NCBI RefSeq assembly: GCF_001570785.1
Contig: NZ_BCSI01000003.1
Span: 208,480-272,479, forward strand
Source: Dermabacter hominis NBRC 106157
Lineage (GTDB): Bacteria > Actinomycetota > Actinomycetes > Actinomycetales > Dermabacteraceae
DNA: 64,000 nt
Reading direction: 5' to 3'
This document shows, piece after piece, positions 8,272 to 17,049 of the stretch. Made by a program: the position numbers and the translations under genes. The notes under the pieces are model-generated. The model did not search any database. It was not told where the DNA came from and saw only the letters and a list, made by a program, of their open reading frames with translations. Positions within the stretch are counted from its first letter, which is position 1, and every line of letters begins with the position of its first letter.

Positions 8272-8625
8272 ATGGCGATCGAGGTCAAGGCCACGCGAAG
8301 CGGACGAGAGTGGGATGCGACCCTCTCTATAGGCGGCGAGAGCATCCGAGTCCGTGCTCGTACGTTCGCGCAGATCAGGCCCCTCGTGCAGCGCGCTCTC
8401 GCGGACGCCGGTCACACTGGTCGAGAGGTGCGCGTGGTAACCGAGTACGACGACGCCAAACGCGGAGCCGACCACGCAAGCGCAGAAGCGGAGGCAGCGG
8501 CAAAAATGGCCTCGGAAATCCGCCGTTCGATCATCAGAAAAATGCGAGCCGACGGCCTTAGCCAGGACGACATCGGCGCGATCCTCGGGATCTCGCGACA
8601 ACGCGTCTCTCAGCTGAGCAGCTGA
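8272..8625 (+). CDS. small protein with C-terminal helix-turn-helix
   Basis: 117 residues. The C-terminus, GLSQDDIGAILGISRQRVSQL, reads as a sigma-region-4-like or XRE-like helix-turn-helix, so DNA binding is likely. The N-terminal 60 residues (VKATRSGREWDATLSIGGES) recall the small alpha/beta fold of HicB-type proteins, and the middle is an Ala/Glu-rich helix. AAAGGAGA precedes the ATG at 8272. No HicA-like toxin is adjacent, so an antitoxin role is not supported; a stand-alone regulator is more likely. It ends inside a weak hairpin that faces the helicase gene. Confidence 0.68.
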   Translation: MAIEVKATRSGREWDATLSIGGESIRVRARTFAQIRPLVQRALADAGHTGREVRVVTEYDDAKRGADHASAEAEAAAKMASEIRRSIIRKMRADGLSQDDIGAILGISRQRVSQLSS

Positions 8626-8648
8626 CGCCCCACGCAAAAAGGGCGTCA
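8623..8648. terminator. short hairpin overlapping the stop codon
   Basis: TGACGCCC (8623-8630, includes the TGA stop) pairs with GGGCGTCA (8641-8648) around a CACGCAAAAA loop. It lies between convergent genes. The 8-bp stem has no following T-run, so it is a weak candidate. Confidence 0.4.
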
Positions 8649-8724
8649 CCCGACCCCGAGGACCTGCACAGGATTAACTGCGCGACTGCATTCGAACGGT
8701 AGGGGCGTGAAAAGTCTCGCCTCT

Positions 8725-10623
8725 TTACCAGCGATTGGACTTCTTCGCGCCGCGGTCCTCGAATCGCTTGCCCTTACGGGTCTTGAATTTTCCGCCCTTC
8801 TTTGGACCCTGATCGACCTGAATGCGCATCGGCTTGCCGCCCACGCGCGCGCGGCCAATGCGGGCGAGCGCTGCCTCGTCGACGCCATCGCGAAGCTCGA
8901 CGAGCGAGAACGAGGGGAAGAGATCGATCTTGCCGACATCCTGACCATTGAGTCCGCCCTCACCGGCGATCGCCCCAACGATCGCCTGCGGGCGCACGCC
9001 GTTATTCTTACCGACTGCGATGCGGTAGGTCGTGAAGCCAGCACTCGAGCGGCGTGAGCGCTTCTCGCCGCGGTTGCGATCTCCCCGGTCGCCACGATCT
9101 TTGCGATCGCCGCGATCTCCCTTGGCTCCCTTATCGCGGAAGCTTGCACCCGTAAACTCATCATCGCTCGCGCGTGGGCCGTCGTCGCCGACCGTCATCG
9201 CACCAAGCGCCGCTGCTACCTGTTCAATCGAGACATTGTTTTCGCTCAAAAACTCGTTGAGGAGGTCGTAGTAGAGGTTGAGCCGTCCCTTCTCCAGACG
9301 TGCGGGCACCTCACTCAGCACCTTCTTCATCTTGTGGCGGGAAACGTCGAGCGGCGAGGGGATCTGCACCTCCTCGAGTTCCTGACGAGTCGTGCGCTCG
9401 ATGTTGCGCAGCTTCCGCTTCTCGTGAGGTGCGACGAAAGTAATCGCCTGCCCCGTGCGGCCAGCGCGGCCAGTGCGGCCAATGCGGTGGACGTATGCCT
9501 CGGGTTCCGAGGGAATGTCAAAATTGACCACGAGGCCGATGCGTTCGACGTCTAGACCTCGGGCGGCAACGTCGGTCGCGACGAGGACCGTGAGTGAACC
9601 GTCGCGCAGGCGCTCGACGATACGCTCGCGCTCCTTTTGTGGGACGTCGCCCGAGATGGTCGCAGCCACGATGCCGCGAGCAATGAGCGCCGTTCCTACT
9701 TCTTCGGCCGCGCTACGCGTGCGCACAAACACGATCGTGGCATCGGCATCCGTCGTCTCAACGATGCGAGTGAGGGCACCCGTCTTGTGGCGGAACGGCA
9801 CGACCGCGTACTTCTGGTCGACGCTCGTGACGGTCGTCGACTGTCGGGCGACGGCGACGCTGACCGCATCGGGCATGTGCTCCTCCGCAACGCGCTTAAT
9901 CGCGGGAGGCATGGTTGCGCTGAAAAGTGCCATGCGCTTCTGCTTCGGGGCGAAACCGAGGATTTCGTCGACGTCCTCGGCGAAGCCCATGCGGAGCATT
10001 TCATCGGCCTCGTCCAGCACGAGTGTTGAGAGGTCGTCGAGCACGATATTGCCGCGCTTGAGATGGTCGATGACGCGCCCGGGCGTGCCGACAATGACAT
10101 GGGCGCCGCGCTCGAGTGCTCTTTCCTGCGGGCCGTACGGGGCGCCGCCATACACACTCACGACGTTCACACCATCGAGCTTCGCGGCGAAGGATTGGAT
10201 TGCATCGGCCACCTGCATGGCGAGCTCTCGCGTTGGGGCAAGAACGAGTCCCTGGGTTGAGCGATTCGATGCTCGGATCTCAGCGAGCAGCGGCAGACCG
10301 AACGCGGCGGTTTTACCCGTACCGGTCTGGGCGACGCCGAGGACGCTTCGCCCTTCGAGCAGTGCGGGGATGGCGCGCTCTTGGATGGGGGAGGGATGCG
10401 TGAACCCGAGGTCGTGGACGGCCGCGAGAAGCTCCGGCGGAAGGCCGAGTTCATCGAAGCGCATGCGCTCGTCGTTGCTTGTTTCTTCGGGGGCGTCTGT
10501 ATCCGTGCCGCCGTCGGCGGCGGATGTACCGGCCTGCGCCATGCCATCCATTTCGAGCGCTTCCGCGATTTCTTCGCGGTTTTCCAGGGCGATTTCCGTG
10601 TCGTTGTGGTTGTCGGTCGTCAT
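8725..10623 (-). CDS. deaD: DEAD-box ATP-dependent RNA helicase (DeaD/CsdA type)
   Basis: A 632-residue helicase. Motifs in order: AQTGTGKTAAFGLP (Walker A), DEADEML, SATMP, and HRIGRTGRAGRTG (motif VI). After the helicase core comes an Arg/Asp/Gly-rich stretch (GDRKDRGDRGDRNRGEKR) and then a DbpA-like RNA-binding domain (FTTYRIAVGKNNGVRPQAIVG) with a basic tail. Such proteins unwind rRNA and mRNA structure during ribosome assembly and cold adaptation. The first 60 residues are acidic and low-complexity. The start is ATG 10623 with GGAAGGA nine bases upstream. A long non-coding stretch upstream fits the long regulated leaders known for cold-shock helicase genes. Confidence 0.93.
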   Translation of the reverse strand: MTTDNHNDTEIALENREEIAEALEMDGMAQAGTSAADGGTDTDAPEETSNDERMRFDELGLPPELLAAVHDLGFTHPSPIQERAIPALLEGRSVLGVAQTGTGKTAAFGLPLLAEIRASNRSTQGLVLAPTRELAMQVADAIQSFAAKLDGVNVVSVYGGAPYGPQERALERGAHVIVGTPGRVIDHLKRGNIVLDDLSTLVLDEADEMLRMGFAEDVDEILGFAPKQKRMALFSATMPPAIKRVAEEHMPDAVSVAVARQSTTVTSVDQKYAVVPFRHKTGALTRIVETTDADATIVFVRTRSAAEEVGTALIARGIVAATISGDVPQKERERIVERLRDGSLTVLVATDVAARGLDVERIGLVVNFDIPSEPEAYVHRIGRTGRAGRTGQAITFVAPHEKRKLRNIERTTRQELEEVQIPSPLDVSRHKMKKVLSEVPARLEKGRLNLYYDLLNEFLSENNVSIEQVAAALGAMTVGDDGPRASDDEFTGASFRDKGAKGDRGDRKDRGDRGDRNRGEKRSRRSSAGFTTYRIAVGKNNGVRPQAIVGAIAGEGGLNGQDVGKIDLFPSFSLVELRDGVDEAALARIGRARVGGKPMRIQVDQGPKKGGKFKTRKGKRFEDRGAKKSNRW

Positions 10624-10928
10624 TATTCGGGTCCTTCCGGGCCATCACACACGCCCGCCCCGGAATACGCACGTGAACATTTTCGGACCGTTCATCGGCC
10701 CCTCATCTTGTCGAGCACGTCCCCGCGGGAATCCCGCACAAAAAATGCGCCGTCCGGATCGGCGCTAAGTCCTCATCGCGCCCACATGGCGCTCACACGT
10801 GCTGGCACCAGCTTACGGAAAACAGGGGCGCAAGGGGAGGGGGGAAGGGCGCGACAATGGTCACCTCCGCAAGATTTCTCTGCTGGCCTCACGCATTGTT
10901 CGTGTGGCTTTTGGTCCCATTTCTCTTG

Positions 10929-10961
10929 CATCGCCCCTTGAACGCTCTCATCGCCCCTTGA
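10929..10961. repeat. 13-bp direct repeat, 20-bp period
   Basis: CATCGCCCCTTGA occurs at 10929-10941 and 10949-10961, two helical turns apart, on the deaD side of the divergent region. A third partial copy, ATCGCCCC, lies near 11015. The spacing is what a protein binding one DNA face would use. Confidence 0.6.
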
Positions 10962-11253
10962 TCTCGCTGCTCGGGCACCCCCAATCCTCTCGCCCCTGGG
11001 GCCGCCTTGCCCCCTATCGCCCCAGAAGATTCGGTGAAAGTGGTGAAAAATCGCCGCCTCACGATGCTAATCAGGTCCTTAGCGCCAAAAATCACCGCTT
11101 TCGTTGCGGGAGCGGCGTGGAACGGAGGCAGGGGCGACCTAAGGAGCGAGGAGACACGGGCCGGGGGAGTTGGAGCGCGGCTAGAGCGGAGTGGGTACGG
11201 GAGAAAGTAACAGGGGACGGGGCAGGGGTAGGTGGCGATGAGATTTGGGGCAG

Positions 11254-11282
11254 GTCCGACGGTTGCGCGGCAACCGTCGGAC
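11254..11282. repeat. perfect 13+3+13 inverted repeat of the dispersed element
   Basis: GTCCGACGGTTGC (11254-11266), loop GCG, GCAACCGTCGGAC (11270-11282), with no mismatch. It lies about 130 bases before the aspS start and just upstream of a possible -10 box. No T-run follows, so a terminator is unlikely. The arm sequence recurs elsewhere in the window. Confidence 0.85.
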
Positions 11283-11359
11283 TGCACCCGCTAGCCGTGC
11301 GCGCTAAACTGGTGCGGATTGCGGCTGATCGCCGAGCGCACCGCACCCGTACGGTGCCC

Positions 11360-11373
11360 GCGCATGCATGCGC
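11360..11373. repeat. 14-bp palindrome in the aspS leader
   Basis: GCGCATGCATGCGC is a perfect palindrome, 38 bases before the aspS ATG. It may be an operator or an RNA stem in the leader. Confidence 0.45.
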
Positions 11374-11411
11374 CGCACACGACCGACCACCTCGAAGTCA
11401 AAGGAATCTTC

Positions 11412-13223
11412 ATGCTTCGCACCCACCGCGCCGGTGATCTGAGGGCAGATCACATTGGCCAGGACGTCACTCTCGCCGGCTGGATTGGAAGGCGCCGTGA
11501 CCACGGCGGTGTGGCCTTCCTCGATCTGCGTGACGCCTCGGGGGTGTCGCAGGTCGTTGTTCGCGAGGAAGACGCACACCACCTGCGAAACGAGTTCGTG
11601 CTCAAGGTCACGGGAAAGGTCGAGCGCCGCCCCGAAGGCAACGAAAACCCGGCCCTTCCCACGGGCGACATCGAGGTCATCGCATCCGAGGTTGAGGTGC
11701 TCAACCCCGCCGCTGCGCTCCCGTTCCAGCTCGATGAGCACAGTGAGGTGGGCGAGGAAGCTCGCTTGCGCTACCGCTACCTGGACATGCGCCGTGCGGA
11801 AACGGCCTATGCGTTGCGCCTGCGCTCGAAAGTCAATCAGGCCGCGCGCGAGGTGCTCCTCAACGAAGACTTCGTCGAGATCGAAACGCCGACCCTTACC
11901 CGTTCGACACCCGAGGGTGCGCGCGACTTCCTCGTGCCGGCACGCCTCGCTCCCGGATCGTGGTACGCACTTCCGCAGTCGCCGCAGCTTTTCAAGCAGC
12001 TGCTCATGGTGGGCGGCATGGAGCGCTACTTCCAGCTCGCTCGCTGCTACCGCGACGAAGACTTCCGCGCTGACCGTCAGCCCGAGTTCACGCAGCTTGA
12101 CGTCGAAATGAGCTTCGCCGATCAGGAAGACGTGATCGCGCTTGCCGAGAAGATCCTCGTGAACGTGTGGAAGCAAATCGGCTACGACATTGAAACGCCG
12201 ATCAAGCGCATCACCTACCACGAATCGATGGCTCGCTACGGCTCCGATAAGCCAGACCTCCGTTTCGATCTCGAGATCACCGAGATGACCGAGTTCTTCA
12301 AGGACACGCCGTTCCGCGTGTTCCAGGCGCCGTACGTTGGCGCGATCGTCATGAAAGGCGGCGCCTCGCAGCCCCGCCGTACCCTCGATGCGTGGCAGGA
12401 ATTCGCGAAGCAGCGCGGCGCAAAGGGCCTCGCTTACGTCCTCTTCCAGGAGGATGGTTCGCTCGGCGGCCCCGTTGCCAAGAACCTCTCCGACGAGGAG
12501 AAGGCCGGCCTCGCCGACGAGGTCGGCGCGAGCGCTGGCGACTGCGTGTTCTTCGCAGCAGGCGAGGCCAAGAGCTCGCGCGCCCTTCTTGGCGCCGTGC
12601 GCAACGAGATTGGCGACCGCCTCGGCCTGATCAACCCCGACGAGTTCGCTTTCGTGTGGGTTGTGGATGCGCCCATGTTCGAGCCCGCCGGCGACGCCGA
12701 AGCGGCCGGTGACGTCGCGGTTGGTCACGGCGAGTGGACCGCCGTTCATCACGCCTTCACGTCCCCGAAGCCGGAGTTCCTCGACACGTTTGACACCGAC
12801 CCTGGCTCGGCGCTCAGCTACGGCTACGACATTGTGTGCAACGGCAACGAGATTGGCGGCGGCTCGATCCGTATCCACCAGGCCGACGTCCAGCAGCGCG
12901 TCTTCGCACTGATGGGCATCAGCGAAGAAGAAGCGCAGGAGAAGTTCGGCTTCCTCCTCGAGGCGTTCAAGTTCGGTGCACCGCCCCACGGCGGCATCGC
13001 GTTCGGTTGGGATCGCATCGTGTCGATCCTCGCGAAGACCGACTCGATCCGCGATGTCATCGCCTTCCCGAAGACCGGTAACGGTTACGACCCGCTGACG
13101 GCAGCTCCGGCGCCCATCACGCCGCAGCAGCGTAAGGAAGCTGGCGTGGACTTTAAGCCTGAGAAGAAGGCGAAGGATAAGGACTCGGCGAAGGCCGAGC
13201 AGCCGTCGGACACCGCCAAGTAA
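11412..13223 (+). CDS. aspS: aspartate--tRNA ligase
   Basis: A 603-residue class II synthetase that charges tRNA-Asp. It has an N-terminal OB-fold anticodon-binding domain (residues about 1-110), then the catalytic domain with RYRYLDMRR, motif 2 [20 protein letters not shown], the bacterial GAD insertion (about 300-420), and motif 3 [15 protein letters not shown]. The Lys/Ala/Glu-rich C-terminal tail ([13 protein letters not shown]) is disordered and dispensable-looking. ATG 11412 follows AAAGGAATC; a longer in-frame start at 11319 would add residues that do not resemble the family. Whether it also charges tRNA-Asn cannot be read here. Confidence 0.95.
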   Translation: MLRTHRAGDLRADHIGQDVTLAGWIGRRRDHGGVAFLDLRDASGVSQVVVREEDAHHLRNEFVLKVTGKVERRPEGNENPALPTGDIEVIASEVEVLNPAAALPFQLDEHSEVGEEARLRYRYLDMRRAETAYALRLRSKVNQAAREVLLNEDFVEIETPTLTRSTPEGARDFLVPARLAPGSWYALPQSPQLFKQLLMVGGMERYFQLARCYRDEDFRADRQPEFTQLDVEMSFADQEDVIALAEKILVNVWKQIGYDIETPIKRITYHESMARYGSDKPDLRFDLEITEMTEFFKDTPFRVFQAPYVGAIVMKGGASQPRRTLDAWQEFAKQRGAKGLAYVLFQEDGSLGGPVAKNLSDEEKAGLADEVGASAGDCVFFAAGEAKSSRALLGAVRNEIGDRLGLINPDEFAFVWVVDAPMFEPAGDAEAAGDVAVGHGEWTAVHHAFTSPKPEFLDTFDTDPGSALSYGYDIVCNGNEIGGGSIRIHQADVQQRVFALMGISEEEAQEKFGFLLEAFKFGAPPHGGIAFGWDRIVSILAKTDSIRDVIAFPKTGNGYDPLTAAPAPITPQQRKEAGVDFKPEKKAKDKDSAKAEQPSDTAK

Positions 13224-13236
13224 CCCGGACCTGCAC

Positions 13237-13279
13237 AAAGCCCCCGGTTACCGAACGACATGTTCGGGCCGGGGGCTTT
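13237..13279. terminator. strong bidirectional terminator after aspS
   Basis: AAAGCCCCCGG (13237-13247) pairs with CCGGGGGCTTT (13269-13279), with an inner CCGAAC/GTTCGG stem. The A-run and T-run on both sides fit termination of aspS and of the convergent DUF3043 gene. Confidence 0.88.
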
Positions 13280-13297
13280 CGCGTGGGCGAAGTAAAT

Positions 13298-13897
13298 CTA
13301 CGGACGAGGGTCCTCGCCGTGCTTGATCTGCGGTTTGGGCATGCGCCACGGGCGGATGTTCGTTGAGCGAAGGAGCCCGTACGACACCATTCCGGCCGGG
13401 ACCACGCCGAACCGTTCCATGAGTGCCTTGCGAATTTTGCGCCGCACGAGGAACGTATCGATCACCACGACGATGATGCCTGCCCACAGCACGGCGAGGA
13501 ACACAATCGAAACGACCTGGAACTTTACCGGGTCGATGAGCTGCATCACGAACGGGAACAGCATCGCGATCAGGGCGAGTGGCAAGAAGTACTCGGCGAC
13601 GTTATGGCGCGAGTCGACGACGTCACGCACGAGACGGCGATCGGCACCTCGGTGCTGTACCGGGTAGTGCGCCTCATCGCCGGTGAGGAGAGCCTGGTGC
13701 TCGCGGTTGGCCGCCGCGCGGTCCTTCTGCTTAGAACGGCGCTTCGCCTCCTTGCGGTCCTTCGGGACGAGCGGCGTGCGGCGCGCAGCCTGGGCGTCCT
13801 TACGCGAGCGGGTCGGGCGCCCCTTCTTCGGGGTCGTCGCAGAATGCTCGGCTGGGGCAGGGTTGGGGGAGTGCGCGGAAGTAGAGTCGGTATTCAC
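13298..13897 (-). CDS. DUF3043 membrane protein
   Basis: 199 residues. The N-terminal 90 are highly basic and hydrophilic (KKGRPTRSRKDAQ, KDRKEAKRRSKQKDR). Two hydrophobic helices then occur at about 110-160 (FLPLALIAMLFPFVMQLI and VSIVFLAVLWAGIIVVVI), and the tail has GMVSYGLLRSTNIRPWRMPKP. This matches the actinobacterial DUF3043 family, whose function is unknown. GTG 13897 was chosen because a TAGAAT box ends exactly seven bases before it, as in leaderless genes; a longer frame from 13990 would run through the divergent promoter region. It is convergent with aspS and divergent from the M20 peptidase. Confidence 0.82.
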   Translation of the reverse strand: MNTDSTSAHSPNPAPAEHSATTPKKGRPTRSRKDAQAARRTPLVPKDRKEAKRRSKQKDRAAANREHQALLTGDEAHYPVQHRGADRRLVRDVVDSRHNVAEYFLPLALIAMLFPFVMQLIDPVKFQVVSIVFLAVLWAGIIVVVIDTFLVRRKIRKALMERFGVVPAGMVSYGLLRSTNIRPWRMPKPQIKHGEDPRP

Positions 13898-13904
13898 CTG
13901 CCCA

Positions 13905-13910
13905 ATTCTA
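13905..13910 (-). promoter_or_regulatory. -10 box for leaderless DUF3043 mRNA
   Basis: TAGAAT on the minus strand, seven bases before GTG 13897. There is no ribosome-binding site between them. Confidence 0.6.
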
Positions 13911-13960
13911 GACTCCCGGTGCCCGGACACGCACAGCAGGCACGGGGTTTCGTGAGGAAT

Positions 13961-13972
13961 TCCGACGGTTGC
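13961..13972 (+). repeat. copy of the dispersed GCAACCGTCGGA element
   Basis: TCCGACGGTTGC, an exact 12-bp match in inverse orientation. It sits in the divergent region between DUF3043 and the M20 peptidase, 64-75 bases upstream of the inferred DUF3043 transcription start. Confidence 0.75.
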
Positions 13973-14029
13973 AGGGATACGGTGGAGCAAAGACCACTAA
14001 CGCGCCAGCGGCGCGGAAGGAGAAGAGGA

Positions 14030-15403
14030 ATGTCGCTCAGCGTCGACGCAATCAATGAGAAGGTCAAAGCCCTTCAACCGCAAGCACTCGAGGACCTCAC
14101 GGCGCTCGTCGCGATTCCCTCGATCGCTTTTGACGGTTACGACCAGTCGCACGTGAGGGCTAGTGCCGAAAAAGTAGCCGCGCTCCTCAAGGATGCCGGT
14201 ATGCCCGAGGTGAGCATCGAGTCCGTCGAGGGCGGCGCGCCGGCCGTTCTCGCGCGACGTCCCGCGAAGCCAGGTAAGCCGACGGTCATGCTGTACGCCC
14301 ACCACGACGTGCAGCCCGTCGGCGATGAATCCGAATGGACAACTCCGCCGTTTGACGCGACCGAGCGCAACGGCCGCCTGTACGGCCGCGGCGCTGCCGA
14401 CGACAAGGCTGGCGTTATGGCTCACGTGACCGCCCTGCGCGCGCTCAAGGACGAGCTCGAAGAATCCGGCGTCGGCATCGTCGTGTTTGTGGAAGGTGAA
14501 GAGGAATACGGCAGCGAGACCTTCCGCCCGTTCCTCGAAAAGCACCAGGACATCATGCGCAGCGACATCATCGTCGTTGCCGACTCCTCGAACTGGGCCG
14601 TCGGCCGCCCCGCCCTCACGACGAGCCTTCGCGGCGTTGTTGCCTTTGAGCTTGACGTTCAGGTTCTCGACTACTCCGTGCACTCGGGCATGTTCGGTGG
14701 GCCCGTGATCGATGCTCTTACCCAGCTCTCGCGCGTCCTCACGACCTTCCACAACGAAGACGGCACGATCGCCGTCGACGGTCTTCACGTGGCCGATGCC
14801 CCCGAAGTTGACATGGACGAAGCGGACTTCCGCCGCGACGCCGGTGTCCCCGAAGGGCTGCCGCTCGCCGGCGACGGATCGATCACCTCGCGTCTGTGGA
14901 CGAAGCCCGCGATCTCGGTCATCGGCATCGACGCACCGGCCGTGCAGCAAGCCTCGAACACGCTCGTATCGAAGGCTCGCGCGAAGGTCAGCGTGCGCAT
15001 CGCGCCTGGCGAAGACCCCGCACACGCCACCGAGGTTCTTAGAAAGCACGTTGAAGCCCACACGCCGGCCGCCGCGAAGGTCACCTTCACGCCCGTCGAT
15101 GCCGGCAAACCATTCCTTGCACCTGCGAGCAGCGCGGGAATGGATCTGGCTCGCCGCGCGTTTCATGACTCGTGGGGCGTCGAACCCGTCGATACGGGCC
15201 TCGGTGGCTCGATCCCCTTCATCTCCGATCTTCTCGAGCTGTTCCCGAAAGCGGATGTGCTCGTGACCGGTGTTGAAGACCCGGATTCGCGCGCCCACGG
15301 CGTCGACGAGTCGCTCCACCTCGGCGACTTCGAACGCGTCTGCGTCGCTGAAGCACTCATCCTGCTCGGCGCCGCCGAGCTCGAACCGAAAGAAACCGCG
15401 TAG
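14030..15403 (+). CDS. M20 family dipeptidase
   Basis: A 457-residue zinc metallopeptidase of the M20 dipeptidase group (CNDP/DapE-like). Metal-site segments: MLYAHHDVQPVG (His, Asp), GRGAADDKAGV (bridging Asp), EGEEEYGS (Glu pair), VADSSNW, and DSRAHGVDESLHLGDF near the C-terminus (last His). Residues about 190-300 are the dimerisation lid (VHSGMFGGP). It should hydrolyse dipeptides or N-acyl amino acids in the cytoplasm. ATG 14030 follows GGAAGGAG. It is followed 43 bases later by erpA, possibly on the same transcript. Confidence 0.92.
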   Translation: MSLSVDAINEKVKALQPQALEDLTALVAIPSIAFDGYDQSHVRASAEKVAALLKDAGMPEVSIESVEGGAPAVLARRPAKPGKPTVMLYAHHDVQPVGDESEWTTPPFDATERNGRLYGRGAADDKAGVMAHVTALRALKDELEESGVGIVVFVEGEEEYGSETFRPFLEKHQDIMRSDIIVVADSSNWAVGRPALTTSLRGVVAFELDVQVLDYSVHSGMFGGPVIDALTQLSRVLTTFHNEDGTIAVDGLHVADAPEVDMDEADFRRDAGVPEGLPLAGDGSITSRLWTKPAISVIGIDAPAVQQASNTLVSKARAKVSVRIAPGEDPAHATEVLRKHVEAHTPAAAKVTFTPVDAGKPFLAPASSAGMDLARRAFHDSWGVEPVDTGLGGSIPFISDLLELFPKADVLVTGVEDPDSRAHGVDESLHLGDFERVCVAEALILLGAAELEPKETA

Positions 15404-15446
15404 GCTTTGACGCACACGTGACATACCGGACCACGACGGAGGACCA

Positions 15447-15803
15447 ATGACCGACACCGCAACTAAAGCTGTTCCCGCACACGGTGTGACCCTCACCGAG
15501 GTTGCATCCGACAAGGTGAAACAGCTTCTCGCGCAAGAAGGTCGCGATGACCTGCGCCTTCGTATCGCCGTTCAGCCTGGCGGCTGCTCGGGGCTCATCT
15601 ATCAGCTCTACTTCGATGAACGTCTCCTTGAGGGCGATGCGACCGTTGACTTCAACGGCGTCGAGGTCGTTGTCGACAAGAACTCGATCCCGTTCCTGTC
15701 GGGGGCAACGATCGACTTCTCCGACACCATCGAGAAGCAGGGCTTCACGATCGACAACCCCAATGCGTCGAGCTCGTGCGCATGCGGAGACTCCTTCGCC
15801 TAA
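15447..15803 (+). CDS. erpA: iron-sulfur cluster insertion protein ErpA
   Basis: A 118-residue A-type carrier that delivers Fe-S clusters to apo-proteins. The three conserved cysteines are present: QPGGCSG and the C-terminal SSCACGDSF pair. The fold segments LRLRIAV and FLSGATIDFSD match the family. GGAGG precedes the ATG at 15447. Its place just before the cytochrome oxidase operon is common in related actinobacteria and fits supply of clusters to respiratory enzymes such as the Rieske protein and aconitase, both encoded in this window. Confidence 0.95.
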   Translation: MTDTATKAVPAHGVTLTEVASDKVKQLLAQEGRDDLRLRIAVQPGGCSGLIYQLYFDERLLEGDATVDFNGVEVVVDKNSIPFLSGATIDFSDTIEKQGFTIDNPNASSSCACGDSFA

Positions 15804-15828
15804 ACGCGCTCGTTCGTTCAGTTCTCGA

Positions 15829-15856
15829 GTGGGCTGCCGCGCACGCGGCGGCCCAC
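15829..15856 (+). terminator. terminator after erpA
   Basis: A 13-bp stem, GTGGGCTGCCGCG with CGCGGCGGCCCAC, has one G-T pair and a CA loop. It begins 26 bases after the erpA stop and is followed by TTGCG. Confidence 0.7.
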
Positions 15857-16140
15857 TTGCGCGTTAATCGGGCATCCGTCGGACCCCAAAACTTCGCGCT
15901 GGACCTTCGTGCCCGTTCCGAACGGCCCAAACGTGACTGAGCAAACCCCACCGAATCTGCAAAAAGCGACGGTGAAGGCAACATTTGGTGGCAAGTCGCG
16001 TATGATGACTAAGGACTCTCGTCCCGATTAGTGTGCGCACCCCGTGCCACGCCGGGAGCGAGGTAGCCCGTAACAACCGCACAATCGAGAGCGAATCTCC
16101 CCACAACCGATTCGCCACGCGATACATGGAAGGTCAGCCT
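15857..16140 (+). promoter_or_regulatory. ctaC upstream region with TATGAT -10 box
   Basis: This stretch holds GCATCCGTCGGACC at 15872-15885 (one mismatch to the dispersed 13-bp element) and a consensus-like -10, TATGAT, at 16001-16006. No clear -35 is visible. A start near 16013 would give a leader of about 130 bases before ctaC. No gene is seen. Confidence 0.5.
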
Positions 16141-17049
16141 GTGATCCCCCAAACCCCGGAACGCAGCCGCCGAATGCCGAAGGCCATCGCAGCCTTCGGC
16201 CTGACGGCGCTTGCTCTCGTGGGCTGCACGGAAGAGCAGCAGCGAGGATTCCTCCCCGGTGACACCACTCACCAGATCACGAACCAGACAGACCGCATCA
16301 TCACGATGTGGACCGGTTCGTGGATTACCCTCCTCGCCGTCGGCCTTCTCGTGTGGGGCTTGATCTTCTGGTGTGCCATCGCCTACCGCCGCAAGAAGGG
16401 CGACAAGGGCTTCCCCGTCCAGCTGCGCTATCACGTTCCGATCGAGCTGACGTTCACGCTCATTCCGGTCATCATGATCATGACCCTCTTCTACTTCACG
16501 CAGCGTGACATCTCCGAGATCGAACGTCTCGACCCGAACCCGGATGTCACCGTCAATGTCGTTGCGAAGCAGTGGAGCTGGGACTTCAACTACGTTGACG
16601 CAGACGTCCACGAAGACCCAGGCGTCCAGTCCTTCCGCACTGGCGAAGAAGGTGCCGCTGAAGACCTTCCCACTCTTTACCTTCCCGTTGGCGAAACCGT
16701 TGAGTTCCAGCTCGACTCGCGCGACGTCATCCACTCGTTCTGGGTCGTGGACTTCCTCTACAAGAAGGACATGTTCCCCGGTCACACAACCGCCTTCCAG
16801 GTGACCCCGCAGATCGAAGGCACCTACGCCGGCAAATGCGCCGAGCTGTGCGGTGAGTTCCACTCCGACATGCTCTTCAACGTCAAGGTTGTCTCCAAGC
16901 AAGAGTTCGAAGCGCACATGGAAGAGCTGCGCGCGAAGGGGAACACGGGTCAGCTGTCGAACGACCTCAACCGCCTCCAAAAGTCCTGGAACATGAAGGA
17001 CGATTCCGACCGCCGCATCGAAAACCGTCGTGAGGATGCCAAAAAGTGA
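16141..17049 (+). CDS. ctaC: cytochrome c oxidase subunit II (lipoprotein)
   Basis: 302 residues. A lipoprotein signal ends in LALVGC (Cys about 29). Two transmembrane helices follow (about 60-85 and 100-125), then the exposed cupredoxin domain with the CuA site: VIHSFWV (His) and [12 protein letters not shown] (two Cys, His, Met). It accepts electrons from cytochrome c, in this case probably the QcrC domain of the bcc complex, and passes them to subunit I. GTG 16141 was chosen because GGAAGG lies seven bases upstream and the product starts just before the signal peptide; upstream in-frame starts lack such a site. Its stop overlaps the ctaD GTG (GTGA). Confidence 0.94.
   Translation: MIPQTPERSRRMPKAIAAFGLTALALVGCTEEQQRGFLPGDTTHQITNQTDRIITMWTGSWITLLAVGLLVWGLIFWCAIAYRRKKGDKGFPVQLRYHVPIELTFTLIPVIMIMTLFYFTQRDISEIERLDPNPDVTVNVVAKQWSWDFNYVDADVHEDPGVQSFRTGEEGAAEDLPTLYLPVGETVEFQLDSRDVIHSFWVVDFLYKKDMFPGHTTAFQVTPQIEGTYAGKCAELCGEFHSDMLFNVKVVSKQEFEAHMEELRAKGNTGQLSNDLNRLQKSWNMKDDSDRRIENRREDAKK

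Larger units (their letters stand above)
10624..11411. other. long non-coding region between divergent deaD and aspS
   Basis: 788 bases with no credible gene. It holds a 13-bp direct repeat (10929-10961), a G-rich half next to aspS, the large inverted repeat at 11254-11282, a possible -10 box TAAACT at 11305-11310, a GCACCG/CGGTGC stem at about 11338-11357 and a 14-bp palindrome at 11360-11373. It must contain both promoters and two long 5' leaders. I looked for T-box, SRP RNA and RNase P hallmarks and found none. Confidence 0.6.

Noticed and set aside
8272..8625. HicB-type antitoxin call for the helix-turn-helix protein
   Set aside because: The N-terminal resemblance is weak and there is no adjacent HicA-like toxin gene.
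10624..11411. Riboswitch, T-box or housekeeping small RNA upstream of aspS or deaD
   Set aside because: No T-box consensus, no SRP or RNase P core sequence and no run of C-loop hairpins typical of 6C RNA were found by eye.
11304..13238. 644-codon open frame antisense to aspS
   Set aside because: It is a shadow of the synthetase gene, is rich in Arg/Val/Leu/Glu, and has no family features.
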